41,062 nucleotides of DNA from an uncultured Eggerthellaceae bacterium (GTDB lineage: Bacteria; Actinomycetota; Coriobacteriia; Coriobacteriales; Eggerthellaceae): NCBI GenBank assembly GCA_910588945.1, contig CAJUSF010000056.1:1-41062 (forward strand). Direction: 5' to 3'. Position 1 is the first letter of the stretch. Each line of letters begins with the position of its first letter. Shown piece after piece: positions 9,262 through 18,461 of this stretch. Both the position numbers and the translations under genes were made by a program. The notes under the pieces were generated by a model. That model ran no database searches, was not told where the DNA came from, and saw only the letters and a list, made by a program, of their open reading frames with translations.

Positions 9262-10527
9262 CTATTTGGAGAACTCGTCAACGCTGGAGTCAACATCAGC
9301 CATCTGCTCCGGGATTGCATCCATCTTATGGCGATTGATCGACCAGACGCGGTTCCTCAAAGTAGTAAGCTCGATGAAGCCCTTCGCAGCATCATGATTG
9401 AAGCTGTCATCAGCATCATAGGTAGCAAGACCGTAATCGTAGAGCGAGTAGTCGCTCTTTACGCCGACGACGTCACAATTTCCCTTATAGAAGCGCATAC
9501 GAACAACGCCGGTAACGCATTTTTGCGTCTCGTCGAAGAATGCATCAAGGGCAACCTTTAGCGGCGAGAAATACATAGCGCTGTATACGATCTCCGCCCA
9601 CTTCTGCTCAGCTCCGAGCTTGAAGAGAAGAAGATCGCGCTCGAGCACCATATCCTCGAGAGCCTGATGTGCCTTAATGAGCGCGAGGGCACCCGGTGCC
9701 TCATAGCACTCACGGCTCTTCACGCCCACAACACGATCCTCGATCAGATCGAGCCTGCCGAATCCATTCGAGCCTGCAACCTCATTCATCTTGTAGATGA
9801 CATCAAGATAGCTCATCGACTTGCCATCGATAGCGCAAGGCACGCCACCTTTGAACTCGACCTCGACATAGGTGGGCTCATCCGGTGCCTCTTGCGGGCT
9901 GACCGTCATTTCCCAGATGTCATCCGGCGGCTCATTCCATGGGTTTTCAAGAACGCCGCACTCGATAGCACGACCCCAGATGTTGTCGTCGATAGAGTAC
10001 GGCTTGGCAGTTGTGGTCGGCACCTCAAGTCCGTGTTCCTTTGCCCACTCCATCTCCTCATTGCGGGTGTGAAGATCCCACTCGCGAACAGGCGCGATGA
10101 TCTTGAGCGACGGATCAAGCGCCAGCACACAGGACTCGAAGCGTACCTGATCATTGCCCTTTCCGGTGCAGCCATGCGCTATATATTTCGCACCGAACTG
10201 ATGCGCGACATTGACAAGATGCTTTGAGATGACAGGACGGGAAAGCGCTGAGAGGAGCGGGTATTTATTCTCGTACAAGGCGTTGGTCGCGAGTGCGCAG
10301 GTAAGATATTCGTCGGCGTATTCCTCGCGCATGTCCACAACGATGCAGTCGATCGCTCCAGATGCGAGAGCGCGCGCCTTGACCTTCTCGAGACCTGAAT
10401 GCTCTTGCCCTACATCGCCCACTACCGCAACGACGTCCAAATTCAACTCATCGATCAACCACTTGATGCAAACGCTTGTGTCCAAGCCGCCACTGTATGC
10501 AAGTACTGCAATTTCCTTCTCTGACAT
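9262..10527 (-). CDS. argG: Argininosuccinate synthase
   Basis: It joins citrulline and aspartate using ATP to make argininosuccinate, feeding ArgH directly. The 421-residue protein carries the N-type ATP pyrophosphatase loop SGGLDTS at residues 12-18, and the conserved IAHGCTGKGNDQVRFE segment near residue 118. A purine-rich ribosome site precedes the ATG at 10527. The gene lies between argD (87-nt gap) and argH (64-nt gap) on the same strand and is presumably co-transcribed. Confidence 0.97.
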   Translation of the reverse strand: MSEKEIAVLAYSGGLDTSVCIKWLIDELNLDVVAVVGDVGQEHSGLEKVKARALASGAIDCIVVDMREEYADEYLTCALATNALYENKYPLLSALSRPVISKHLVNVAHQFGAKYIAHGCTGKGNDQVRFESCVLALDPSLKIIAPVREWDLHTRNEEMEWAKEHGLEVPTTTAKPYSIDDNIWGRAIECGVLENPWNEPPDDIWEMTVSPQEAPDEPTYVEVEFKGGVPCAIDGKSMSYLDVIYKMNEVAGSNGFGRLDLIEDRVVGVKSRECYEAPGALALIKAHQALEDMVLERDLLLFKLGAEQKWAEIVYSAMYFSPLKVALDAFFDETQKCVTGVVRMRFYKGNCDVVGVKSDYSLYDYGLATYDADDSFNHDAAKGFIELTTLRNRVWSINRHKMDAIPEQMADVDSSVDEFSK

Positions 10528-10614
10528 TTCTTTCCCTTCTTAGTTTTCCAATATTGCTAGATATATCAAGACCGCTTGCGCGGATTGTTTTTTACTTCGC
10601 TTACTTCGCGATCG

Positions 10615-11919
10615 TTATAAGGCCGCTGAATCTTCGACCTGCCTTCCAATGGCCGCTTTGAGCCGCTCGATGAAAGTATCTACATCTGAACTCGTGCAGA
10701 TCAATGGCGGAAGGAAACGCAGAGTGTGTGCGCCGGTTGCATTGATCACAAGACCTTCATCGAGGGCCGCGTCAACTACGCTCGGAGCATCGATGCCCTC
10801 TTTCAGGTCGACCGCGACCATAAGGCCAAGCCCGCGGACCTCCATGACTTCACGAATTTGATCGAGCTGCTCCTTCAAATAGACGCCGGTCTCAATGATG
10901 TTATTGGTGAAACTAGCGCTGCCCATCTCGTCCAAAGTTGCCAATGCTGCCGCCATGGCGATGTTGCTTCCTCCAAAGGTGGAGCCATGCTGTCCCGGCT
11001 GTAGAACATCACCGAAATGCCCTCTAGCTGCACATGCTGCGGCAGGAATTCCGGATGCGATACCCTTTGCGATCGTGACAACATCGGGCATGACCTCGTA
11101 GTTCTGGAAAGCAAACGGCTTTCCGGTACGATACGTGCCACTTTGGACCTCATCGAATATGAGAAGCGCGCCGTATTCTTCGGTGAGCCTGCGTGCCGTC
11201 TTCAAGAACTCTTCGTTGCACACGTGCACACCTGATTCGCCTTGAATAGGCTCGATCATAACGGCGCATATGGACTTGCCCAAGCGATCGAATATATCCT
11301 GCAACGACTCACAATCGTTGATCGGAGTAGGCATGAACCCTTCAGGTATCGGCTCGAATCCTTGGTGGAACACCCGCTGTCCTGTAGCTGCGAGCGTTGC
11401 AAGTGTTCGCCCGTGAAAGCTTCTCACCAACGTGATGATGAGCGATGCAGGATCAGAGTGCATGGCTTCATCGGAGCTCATAGCACGCTTTTTCGCATAG
11501 AGGCGAGCGAGTTTTATGGCGCATTCATTAGCTTCTGCACCGGAATTGGCAAAGAAACACTTCCAATCATCAGCACCGTCATCGGCTTGTCCGAGCGCAA
11601 GATGAGAATTAGAACCACCTCTGGTTTCCTCAGCGTTCAATAGGTCAGAGATGCGTTTTGCCACCTCGCCGCGTTTCTCGATGTAAAAATAATTGCTCAC
11701 GTGAATGAGCTTTTCGGCTTGGTCTTGGATCGCTTTCACAATGGCCGGATGACAATGCCCAAGCCCGCACACACCGATTCCTGAAAGAAAATCGAGATAC
11801 TCCTTGCCGTCAGAATCCTTGAGAACCATGCCTCTGCCTTCAACGAATTCGACAGGCTTTCGGCCAAACGTATGCATGACATAGCTGGACTCGAGTTCTC
11901 TTTCGTTCTCAAGTGTCAT
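10615..11919 (-). CDS. argD: Acetylornithine aminotransferase
   Basis: A class III PLP-dependent aminotransferase converting N-acetylglutamate semialdehyde to N-acetylornithine with glutamate as amino donor. The 434-residue protein shows FDEVQSG (255-261), including the PLP-ring Asp, and the Schiff-base lysine in TIAKGIASG (Lys285). Compared with a typical ~400-residue ArgD, short insertions are visible near 97-118 and 147-157. The ATG follows the argB stop with no intervening base, so translation is likely coupled; GGGGGA lies upstream inside the argB end. Confidence 0.94.
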   Translation of the reverse strand: MTLENERELESSYVMHTFGRKPVEFVEGRGMVLKDSDGKEYLDFLSGIGVCGLGHCHPAIVKAIQDQAEKLIHVSNYFYIEKRGEVAKRISDLLNAEETRGGSNSHLALGQADDGADDWKCFFANSGAEANECAIKLARLYAKKRAMSSDEAMHSDPASLIITLVRSFHGRTLATLAATGQRVFHQGFEPIPEGFMPTPINDCESLQDIFDRLGKSICAVMIEPIQGESGVHVCNEEFLKTARRLTEEYGALLIFDEVQSGTYRTGKPFAFQNYEVMPDVVTIAKGIASGIPAAACAARGHFGDVLQPGQHGSTFGGSNIAMAAALATLDEMGSASFTNNIIETGVYLKEQLDQIREVMEVRGLGLMVAVDLKEGIDAPSVVDAALDEGLVINATGAHTLRFLPPLICTSSDVDTFIERLKAAIGRQVEDSAAL

Positions 11920-12912
11920 CTAAATCCCCCTCTTTTCGGTGAGTTTTGAGGCAAAGTTGCCAAGAGGCGCCGCGTCGAACGTGTGTGGCGTCGTCGAGTT
12001 GGTGACCATAGTGCCAATGCCTTTATTCGTTAGCGTCTCCAGCAGAAGTGCGTGCTGGATAGTGCCGTTGACGATATGCGCACGATGCACGCCCTCGTCA
12101 AGCGCACGTATGCACGATTCCAGTTTCGGGATCATGCCTGTGGAAATGATGCCGGATGAGATCATTTCTCTCGCCTCGTCGGCAGACAGATATGCGATAA
12201 GCGAATCCTGATCCGGATAATTCTCGTATAGTCCGTCGATGTCCGAAAGGAAGATGACCTTATGCGCCCCTATGGCTGCCGCGATATGACCCGCCGCAAC
12301 ATCGGCGTTGACATTATAGACTTGACCGTCATCTCCTATAGCGATCGAAGCGATGACAGGTATGTAGTCAGAAGAGACTAGATCTTCTATAAGCGAGTTG
12401 TTGATATGGACGATCTTACCCACGCGACCGAGCCTCTCGCTTGCTCGCGTAGCCACGATCGTTCCCGCATCGGTTCCACATATTCCAACAGCCATGTTGC
12501 CGTGCTGATTCATAGCCTGCACAAGCTGTTGGTTTACCTCGCCTGTGAGCACTCGACGCACGACCGCCATGGCCTCGTCGGTGGTAACACGCTGGCCATC
12601 TACGAATTCGACCGGAAGCCCTTCACGCTCCATTGCAGCATTTATCGCTTTGCCGCCACCATGTACGATAACAGGGTTCACCCCGATGATCTTCAGAAGC
12701 ACGATATCCGCCATGACCTTCGCGCGAAGATCAGCATCCACCATAGCGGCTCCGCCGTACTTGATGACTATGGTCTTGCCGGTAACGTTTTTGATCCAGG
12801 GCATCGCTTCACTGAGCACCTCACCTGTGATGCTCGACACGCCGTTAGGCCGCGATTCCTTATCGTATTTCATCTCTTCTTCCTGTTCCTTTAGCATTTT
12901 GTCACGCACCAT
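11920..12912 (-). CDS. argB: Acetylglutamate kinase
   Basis: It phosphorylates N-acetylglutamate, the second pathway step and usually the point of arginine feedback. It is an amino-acid-kinase-fold protein with KYGGAAM (51-57) and HGGGK (84-88). The start is uncertain. The ATG at 12912 sits 10 nt after the argJ stop with AGG seven bases upstream; the ATG at 12873 (13 codons in) has a stronger AGGAAGAAGAG site and would give 317 residues. Gene order between argJ and argD is standard. Confidence 0.95.
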   Translation of the reverse strand: MVRDKMLKEQEEEMKYDKESRPNGVSSITGEVLSEAMPWIKNVTGKTIVIKYGGAAMVDADLRAKVMADIVLLKIIGVNPVIVHGGGKAINAAMEREGLPVEFVDGQRVTTDEAMAVVRRVLTGEVNQQLVQAMNQHGNMAVGICGTDAGTIVATRASERLGRVGKIVHINNSLIEDLVSSDYIPVIASIAIGDDGQVYNVNADVAAGHIAAAIGAHKVIFLSDIDGLYENYPDQDSLIAYLSADEAREMISSGIISTGMIPKLESCIRALDEGVHRAHIVNGTIQHALLLETLTNKGIGTMVTNSTTPHTFDAAPLGNFASKLTEKRGI

Positions 12913-12922
12913 ATTAAACCTA

Positions 12923-14224
12923 CTAGCTGCGATAGTCAGCGTTTATGGATATATAGTCGTGCGTGAGGTCGCATGTCCACACGGTAGTAGACGCCTCGCC
13001 CTCTCCAAGATCCACGAATATCTTAATCTCGGGGTCTTCAAACTTGCGAAGAGCCTCATCTTCGTCAAATTCTTGCGTAAGACCTTTTTTACAAACAGGC
13101 ATTCCCATGATGTCGATATCCACATTCTCCTGCGAAAAGACTGCGCCGGATTTGCCGAGCGCGGCTGCTATCCGACCCCAGTTGGCATCGCGACCGGCGA
13201 TAGCTGTCTTCACCAGCGGAGAATTGGCTACCGCACGAGCTGCCAGATCGGCATCCGCCTCGTTTTTAGCACCGATGACATCGACCGTAACGAGTTTGGT
13301 AGCTCCTTCGCCGTCTTTGGCCATATCGCGTGCGAGCTTTATGCAAACGGAAGACAACGCCTGAACGAATGCGCCGTACGCTAAAGAGCCTTTCACGAAA
13401 TCCTGCTGCGTAAGTCCGGAAGATGAAGCCGCTCCCGATGCCATGAGGATGCAAGTGTCGTTGGTGGAAGTATCGGAATCGACCGTTACTTTATTGAAAC
13501 TGACAGATGTTGCCTGCGTAAGAGCTGAATGAAGGTCGATATCCGCGATAGGCGCATCGGTGGTGATGACGGCGATCATGGTGGCCATGTTCGGCATTAT
13601 CATGCCCGAGCCCTTTGCCATTCCCCCGACCGTAAATGTATGAGTAACGCCATCAGTTAGCTCGAACTCACATCTGGCCGCGCACTGTTTGGGATATGTA
13701 TCGGTAGTCATGATGCCATGCGCAGCATCCACTCCACCCTCTTCAGACAGCGCCTCAACTGCAGGAGCAATGCCTTCTTCAAATGGACGCAGCGGCAGCT
13801 CCACACCGATGACGCCGGTGGATGCGACGAGCACTTCACCTGACGGACATCCTAGAGCATCACCCACGATTTCAACCTCAGCTTGGGCGACCTCAAGCCC
13901 ATGAGTTCCGGTTGCCGCATTGGCGTTGCCAGAGTTGATGACGACCACCCTCATGCATCCATATCCGAGATTTCCCGAGCTAGCTTCGAGTTGATGCTTC
14001 GAAAACCGTACCGGCGCCGCACAGAATACGTTTTGAGTGAACACCGCTGCCGTAGCGCATGGCTCGTCGGCCACCACGAGCGCCAAGTCCTTACGATCCG
14101 GGTTAGCGCGAAAACCAGCATGAACGCCGCTAGCCTTGAAGCCCTTTGCGGAAGTCACTCCGCCGTTCTCTATGAATGAGACGGTGATCCGAGCCTGATT
14201 ATTCTGAATATCCACATTCATCAT
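12923..14224 (-). CDS. argJ: Glutamate N-acetyltransferase / N-acetylornithine transferase
   Basis: An Ntn-fold enzyme that moves the acetyl group from N-acetylornithine to glutamate, making the arginine route cyclic; many ArgJ proteins also use acetyl-CoA. The 433-residue precursor contains the self-cleavage site in PNMATMIAVITTDA. Cleavage before Thr215 would give alpha and beta chains, with Thr215 as nucleophile. GMAKGSGMI (201-209) just before it is characteristic. AGGG precedes the ATG at 14224, which lies 13 nt after argC. With ArgJ present, a separate argE deacetylase is not required. Confidence 0.96.
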   Translation of the reverse strand: MMNVDIQNNQARITVSFIENGGVTSAKGFKASGVHAGFRANPDRKDLALVVADEPCATAAVFTQNVFCAAPVRFSKHQLEASSGNLGYGCMRVVVINSGNANAATGTHGLEVAQAEVEIVGDALGCPSGEVLVASTGVIGVELPLRPFEEGIAPAVEALSEEGGVDAAHGIMTTDTYPKQCAARCEFELTDGVTHTFTVGGMAKGSGMIMPNMATMIAVITTDAPIADIDLHSALTQATSVSFNKVTVDSDTSTNDTCILMASGAASSSGLTQQDFVKGSLAYGAFVQALSSVCIKLARDMAKDGEGATKLVTVDVIGAKNEADADLAARAVANSPLVKTAIAGRDANWGRIAAALGKSGAVFSQENVDIDIMGMPVCKKGLTQEFDEDEALRKFEDPEIKIFVDLGEGEASTTVWTCDLTHDYISINADYRS

Positions 14225-14237
14225 GAAACCCTATCGA

Positions 14238-15311
14238 TCAGATGGCCTTTGCAATATTGGAAAGGCCCGCCGCCTGCGGCAATCCGAATACTATGTTCGC
14301 GCACTGAACGGCTTGACCAGCGGCGCCTTTGCCAAGATTGTCTATTGCGCATACCGCGACTAGTACCCCCAACTGAGAATTGTATGAAAGTCCAATCTGT
14401 GCGTTATTCGTTCCGATGACCGATGCCGTGCGGGGCTGTTTACCTGCATCGAGAACGCAAACGAACGGAGAGGCCTTATAAAAATCCTTATAAAGGCTCA
14501 CAAAATCCTCTGTCGTTGCAATGCCTTGGGCAAGCCCTGCATCGATCGGAATTGTAACGGTAGAGAGCAACCCTCTATTTAGCGGAGCCAAATGCGGCGT
14601 GAACACCAGCCGATTTGGAATCTCTAGGATCTGCTCAATTTCGGGAGTATGCCTATGAGTAGTAACGCCATATGCTTCCAAATTCTCATTTGCAAAGCAG
14701 AAGTGCGTCCTTTCGCAGGCCCTCTTTCCAGCCCCAGTGACGCCAGATATCGCATCTGCAACAATGAGAGCATCCTCTTTAACAAGATTGCCGATCAATG
14801 CCGGAGCGGCTGCAAGCGATGTTGCCGTTGGGTAGCAACCGGCACACGCAACGAGCACTGATTCGCCTGACGCATAGAGCCCAGCTGCTCTTCTTATCTC
14901 TTCGCCTTTGATTTCGGGGAGGCCGAAGGCGGACTTTTCAAGCAATGCCACTTCGGTATGTGGGGTCGAATACCACTTTGCGTAAACATCCGGATCCTTT
15001 AGACGGAAATCTGCAGAGAGGTCTATGACGACCGTGCCTGCATCGATCAAAGCTGGAGCAACGCTCATCGCAGCCGTGTGTGGTACCGCCAAAAAGGCCA
15101 CATCTAAAGAACCGAGATCCGCATCGGCGTTTTTTGTAAATTCAAGAGCCGTCGAGCCTCGAAGCGCAGGATACATCTCATCTATTCTTACTCCTGCATT
15201 GGCATCTGAAGTGGCACACACCAATTCGAAATCAGGGTGACCAAGCAAAAGGCGAACCGCCTCTATTCCGGCAAATCCTGCCGCACCTACAACTCCAGCT
15301 CTGAACGTCAT
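14238..15311 (-). CDS. argC: N-acetyl-gamma-glutamyl-phosphate reductase
   Basis: It reduces N-acetylglutamyl phosphate to the semialdehyde with NADPH. The 357-residue protein has the nucleotide-binding start GVVGAAGFAGIEAVRLL (6-22) and the catalytic cysteine in ACAGCYPTATS (Cys159). I chose the ATG at 15311 because AGGAG lies upstream and the conserved region begins there; a longer frame reaching 15368 adds 19 atypical residues. It is the first gene of the block, so the control region should lie to its right. Confidence 0.95.
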   Translation of the reverse strand: MTFRAGVVGAAGFAGIEAVRLLLGHPDFELVCATSDANAGVRIDEMYPALRGSTALEFTKNADADLGSLDVAFLAVPHTAAMSVAPALIDAGTVVIDLSADFRLKDPDVYAKWYSTPHTEVALLEKSAFGLPEIKGEEIRRAAGLYASGESVLVACAGCYPTATSLAAAPALIGNLVKEDALIVADAISGVTGAGKRACERTHFCFANENLEAYGVTTHRHTPEIEQILEIPNRLVFTPHLAPLNRGLLSTVTIPIDAGLAQGIATTEDFVSLYKDFYKASPFVCVLDAGKQPRTASVIGTNNAQIGLSYNSQLGVLVAVCAIDNLGKGAAGQAVQCANIVFGLPQAAGLSNIAKAI

Positions 15312-15882
15312 ATCAAAATCTCCTTGCAAACTCTCGATGATCAGTGGCGGGGCTGTTGACCCCTGCATCGTTTGACCCTGCTCATTGGCATCAGATTCAT
15401 TGATACGGGAATCACCTTATAAGTCTCGATCGACAGATCTATGATCATAATGATTGTATGGATCTTCACAGATAAGACCGATCGCACCAAAGGACGCAAT
15501 GATGGGGTCATCACAAAATGAAAACGCGCGAAGCAGCTTGATTTGCATCACTGCCGGAATCTTTCGGCTCGGATCCATCGACAAGAGCGGATCGACCTGA
15601 CCTTGAAAGCTCGGCTTCAGCGATGAGAAGCTGTCGCGCTAAGAACGTCGTCGAGGGCGCACCGATAATACGGCGCTTGCAATATTTGTCGTGATCTCTA
15701 ACATCACGATATGCCCTCATTTCCAAGTATTGACGTTATTTTTACCATCGAAGTGCTAACATGAGCGCTTCGATGGATTATTGTACACAATTTTTCAACG
15801 TATAGCATAAAAACATGCCATGAAATTGCTTCTTTGATCGATCAATTGCAAGCGATCAGGCGGCAGGACACAGGAGAACGTG
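15312..15882. other. Divergent intergenic region between argC and the GCS gene
   Basis: About 570 bp without a convincing gene. It must hold promoters for the arginine block (leftward) and the glutamate-cysteine ligase gene (rightward). Visible structure: a 12-of-13-bp hairpin at 15745-15776, a short palindrome ATTGTACACAAT at 15780-15791, and ATGATCAT at about 15441. I found no clear ARG box, T-box or known riboswitch. The 71-codon minus-strand frame at 15511-15726 resembles nothing I know. Confidence 0.5.
15745..15776. promoter_or_regulatory. Inverted repeat, possible operator
   Basis: CCATCGAAG-t-GCT (15745-15757) pairs with AGC-g-CTTCGATGG (15764-15776) around AACATG. A TTGACG sequence lies just upstream at 15730-15735. 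With no T-run on either side it looks more like a protein-binding palindrome or leader hairpin than a terminator. Confidence 0.4.
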
Positions 15883-17127
15883 ATGTCAAAGAACCAACCG
15901 GCACGACAGAGCAATATCGATGCGCTGGTGAAATACTTCGAGAGCGGAATCAAGACCGAAGGCAATGCCCTCGGTATAGAGCTTGAGCATACACTTGTGC
16001 ATAAAAATGGTGATCCCGTTTCCTACACGGAGGAGTTCGGTCAAAAATGGCTGCTCAAAGAATTAGAGCGCTACTTTCCTGAAGAGATGATTGACGATGA
16101 CGGCGATCTCATAGGCTTAGCTCGAAATGGATCCACTGTCACATTAGAGCCTGCTGCACAACTGGAATTCTCAGCCGGACCCTTTACTGATCTGCAAAAA
16201 GCCGAAGACAGCTTCAAGCGGTTTGAGAGTGAAGTGGTAGACCTGATCAGTCCGCACGATGTCTTTCTGCTGAGCCCGGGCTATCACCCAACAAGGCGCG
16301 CTATCGACTTGGAGTTGATCCCTAAGGTTCGCTACGACTATATGAATAAGTATCTGGGTAGCATATCGATGTTCGGGATATGCATGATGCGCGGAAGCGC
16401 AGCGACACAAGTGGCTATAGATTTCACATCAACCGAAGACTGCTTGCGGAAGCTCAAGCTTGCAAGCGCATGTGTTCCTGTTTTCTCGCTGATCTGCGAC
16501 AATTCTCCGATATTCGAAGGCGAAGTACGTAAACATGAGATGGTCCGCACCGAAATCTGGGAGAAATGCGATCCCGATAGATGCGGAATAGTCGACGGCG
16601 TAATGAGCCCTGATTTCACCTTGGAGGATTACGCAGAATACATCTTGGACACACCGGCCATCATAGATGTATCAAGCGGCAGTCAAGTATTCTCTGAAAA
16701 GACGTTCGGTGAGATCTATGCAGACAAAACGATGGAAAAAGCCGACATCGAACACGCTCTGTCGATGTTTTTCAACGATATACGTCTTAAAACGTACATC
16801 GAGATAAGACCCGCCGATGCGATGCCCATAGAATATGTAGTCGCATATGCGGCATTGATCAAAGGTCTTTTCTACGACGAAACATCTTTATCCCATATGG
16901 AGTCGATTTTCGAAGAGGTGAGCGAAAAGGATATCGCTGAAGCGAAATCCTCTTTGATGGAAAACGGGTATGACGGCAAAGCTTACGGTCATCCAGTAAG
17001 CGAAATTGCGGATGAGCTTATCAGCCTCGCCTCTGCATCGCTTAATGATAAGGACTTAGAACTCCTTCGACCCTTGGCTCAGCTTGTTGCCGACCGAACG
17101 ACTCTAGCTGCAATGGCACTTGAGTAA
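15883..17127 (+). CDS. Glutamate-cysteine ligase family protein (GCS2-type)
   Basis: About 414 residues. The features NALGIELEHTLV near the N-terminus, NGSTVTLEPAAQLEFSAGPF (about 85-104) and TYIEIRPADAMP (about 304-315) match the ATP-dependent carboxylate-amine ligase family that joins glutamate and cysteine as the first step to glutathione or a related thiol. ExE-type acidic metal ligands are visible in IELEH and LEPAAQLEFS. No glutathione synthetase gene is nearby, so the final product is unknown. AGGAGA lies six bases before the ATG at 15883; the GTG at 15880 is the alternative. An FKBP gene follows 48 nt later. Confidence 0.8.
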   Translation: MSKNQPARQSNIDALVKYFESGIKTEGNALGIELEHTLVHKNGDPVSYTEEFGQKWLLKELERYFPEEMIDDDGDLIGLARNGSTVTLEPAAQLEFSAGPFTDLQKAEDSFKRFESEVVDLISPHDVFLLSPGYHPTRRAIDLELIPKVRYDYMNKYLGSISMFGICMMRGSAATQVAIDFTSTEDCLRKLKLASACVPVFSLICDNSPIFEGEVRKHEMVRTEIWEKCDPDRCGIVDGVMSPDFTLEDYAEYILDTPAIIDVSSGSQVFSEKTFGEIYADKTMEKADIEHALSMFFNDIRLKTYIEIRPADAMPIEYVVAYAALIKGLFYDETSLSHMESIFEEVSEKDIAEAKSSLMENGYDGKAYGHPVSEIADELISLASASLNDKDLELLRPLAQLVADRTTLAAMALE

Positions 17128-17175
17128 CTCTATGTTATATTCGATACAACGATGGAATTCCTGAAAGGAATGAAT

Positions 17176-17610
17176 ATGAGCAATGAAGGAAAAATAGTAA
17201 AGATCCACTACACCGGAACCTTGGATGACGGTTCGAAATTTGACTCTTCCTACGATCATGGTGAGCCGATCGAGTTCACCTGCATGGCCGGCGACGTTAT
17301 CCCAGGATTTGACAATGCAGTCCTAGACATGCAGGTCGGTGATAAGAAAACGGTGCATCTAGAGCCCGCAGATGCCTATGGCGAGGTACGCGAAGACCTT
17401 ATCCAGAAGGTGCCGGTTGAAAACGTCCCGAATGCGGATCAGCTTCCTGTAGGAGAGACCGTTTATATGCAAGGACCTGATGGGATGCCTTTCCCGGTTC
17501 AGGTTGCGGGCATCGAGAATGGTATCGTAACTTTTGACATGAACCACCCATTAGCCGGCAAGCCTTTGAATTTCGAGCTCGAACTCGTTGAGGTCAAAGA
17601 CGCAAAATAA
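17176..17610 (+). CDS. SlyD-like FKBP peptidyl-prolyl isomerase
   Basis: A 144-residue cytoplasmic prolyl isomerase and chaperone. The FKBP half begins KIHYTGTLDDGSKFDSS and continues with GDVIPGFDNAVLDMQVGDKK. The insert-in-flap domain (about 65-120) typical of SlyD follows, then the final strand with NHPLAGKPLNFELELVEV. The metal-binding His/Cys-rich tail of E. coli SlyD is absent. I chose the ATG at 17176 because AAAGGA lies six bases before it; the two upstream ATGs lack a site. A strong terminator follows at once. Confidence 0.92.
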   Translation: MSNEGKIVKIHYTGTLDDGSKFDSSYDHGEPIEFTCMAGDVIPGFDNAVLDMQVGDKKTVHLEPADAYGEVREDLIQKVPVENVPNADQLPVGETVYMQGPDGMPFPVQVAGIENGIVTFDMNHPLAGKPLNFELELVEVKDAK

Positions 17611-17640
17611 AAAAATCGTCTTAACTTTGTAATTCTATTT

Positions 17641-17673
17641 AGGGGCGGATCGAGCGGTCCGCCCCTTTTATTT
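17641..17673 (+). terminator. Rho-independent terminator after the FKBP gene
   Basis: AGGGGCGGA (17641-17649) pairs perfectly with TCCGCCCCT (17658-17666) around an 8-nt loop, followed by TTTATTT. It closes the plus-strand pair and faces the convergent glutamate synthase genes. Confidence 0.9.
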
Positions 17674-17720
17674 GATTGTCAAGGTTCTTTCACCATCCGA
17701 CGCTTCAAGCATCGGATCGA

Positions 17721-18461
17721 TCAACTTGCATACATCGATGCATAAGGTCTCGACGATTCAGGGATCAGTTTGTAGAAACCATCCCCTGTCACAGGGGCCC
17801 CTTCATTCGTATCTCCTGCAAAAAAATGGTTGTAATTGGAAAGGACCTCATTGAGAAATTCCTTATCGGCCTCATCGACTTCTTCAACCATCAATCCTGG
17901 GGCCACAGAGTCACTATCGATCCTATTCTTAAGATAGATCACTCCTCCATGCATTCCCGTTGCAAGATACCTTTCAGGCTTGCCTAAAAGAACTATCACA
18001 CCTCCGGCCATATATTCACCTAGAAAAGATCCTGCATCACCTCCGATGACTATGACGGGCTTTTTGTCTTCATACTGCTTCATATTGATACCAACCCGCC
18101 ATCCGCAGTCATCTCGTATGTAGATGCTTCCACCGCGCATTCCGTATCCCGCAGCATCTCCGCAGCGACCATGCACGACTATTAGCCCATCATTCATCGT
18201 GTTGCCGATCTGATCTTGAGAGTTCCCAAACACCTCGATCGTGCCGCCATCCATAAAACAGGCCATATCATTTCCGGGAGTGCCGTGTATCTCGAGCTTC
18301 TTACCACTGCGCATCGCACATCCCAAATATCTTTGGCCTTCTGTATCCACCAATCGAACGTTGTCGCTTCTATCAAGCGCAGCTCTTACCGCTTCATTGG
18401 CCTCAGTAAAATGTGATGTTCCGAGATCAACGGTTTCAAACACTTCATTACTCTCCAGCAT
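17721..18461 (-). CDS. Glutamate synthase GXGXG-domain subunit (GltB3 type)
   Basis: A 246-residue stand-alone version of the C-terminal domain of the glutamate synthase large chain. It has repeated glycine turns of the right-handed beta-helix: GGTIEVFGNSQDQIGNTMNDG, GRCGDAAGYGMRGGSIYIRD and GGDAGSFLGEYMAGGVIVLLG. In the fused enzyme this domain is structural and positions the ammonia channel between the other domains. AGGAG lies seven bases before the ATG, and the frame overlaps the upstream FMN-subunit gene by 14 nt, so translation is probably coupled. Confidence 0.92.
   Translation of the reverse strand: MLESNEVFETVDLGTSHFTEANEAVRAALDRSDNVRLVDTEGQRYLGCAMRSGKKLEIHGTPGNDMACFMDGGTIEVFGNSQDQIGNTMNDGLIVVHGRCGDAAGYGMRGGSIYIRDDCGWRVGINMKQYEDKKPVIVIGGDAGSFLGEYMAGGVIVLLGKPERYLATGMHGGVIYLKNRIDSDSVAPGLMVEEVDEADKEFLNEVLSNYNHFFAGDTNEGAPVTGDGFYKLIPESSRPYASMYAS

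Noticed and set aside
15361..15480. ARG box upstream of argC
   Set aside because: Segments such as GATTCATTGATA are only half matches to the TGAAT/ATTCA palindrome; not strong enough to call.
15511..15726. 71-codon minus-strand frame upstream of argC
   Set aside because: No ribosome site or recognisable sequence; the region more likely belongs to leader or control DNA.
15480..15730. Possible T-box or riboswitch leader for the arginine block
   Set aside because: I looked for the UGGNACC T-box core and for cobalamin, SAM, TPP, lysine and glycine riboswitch cores and found none.
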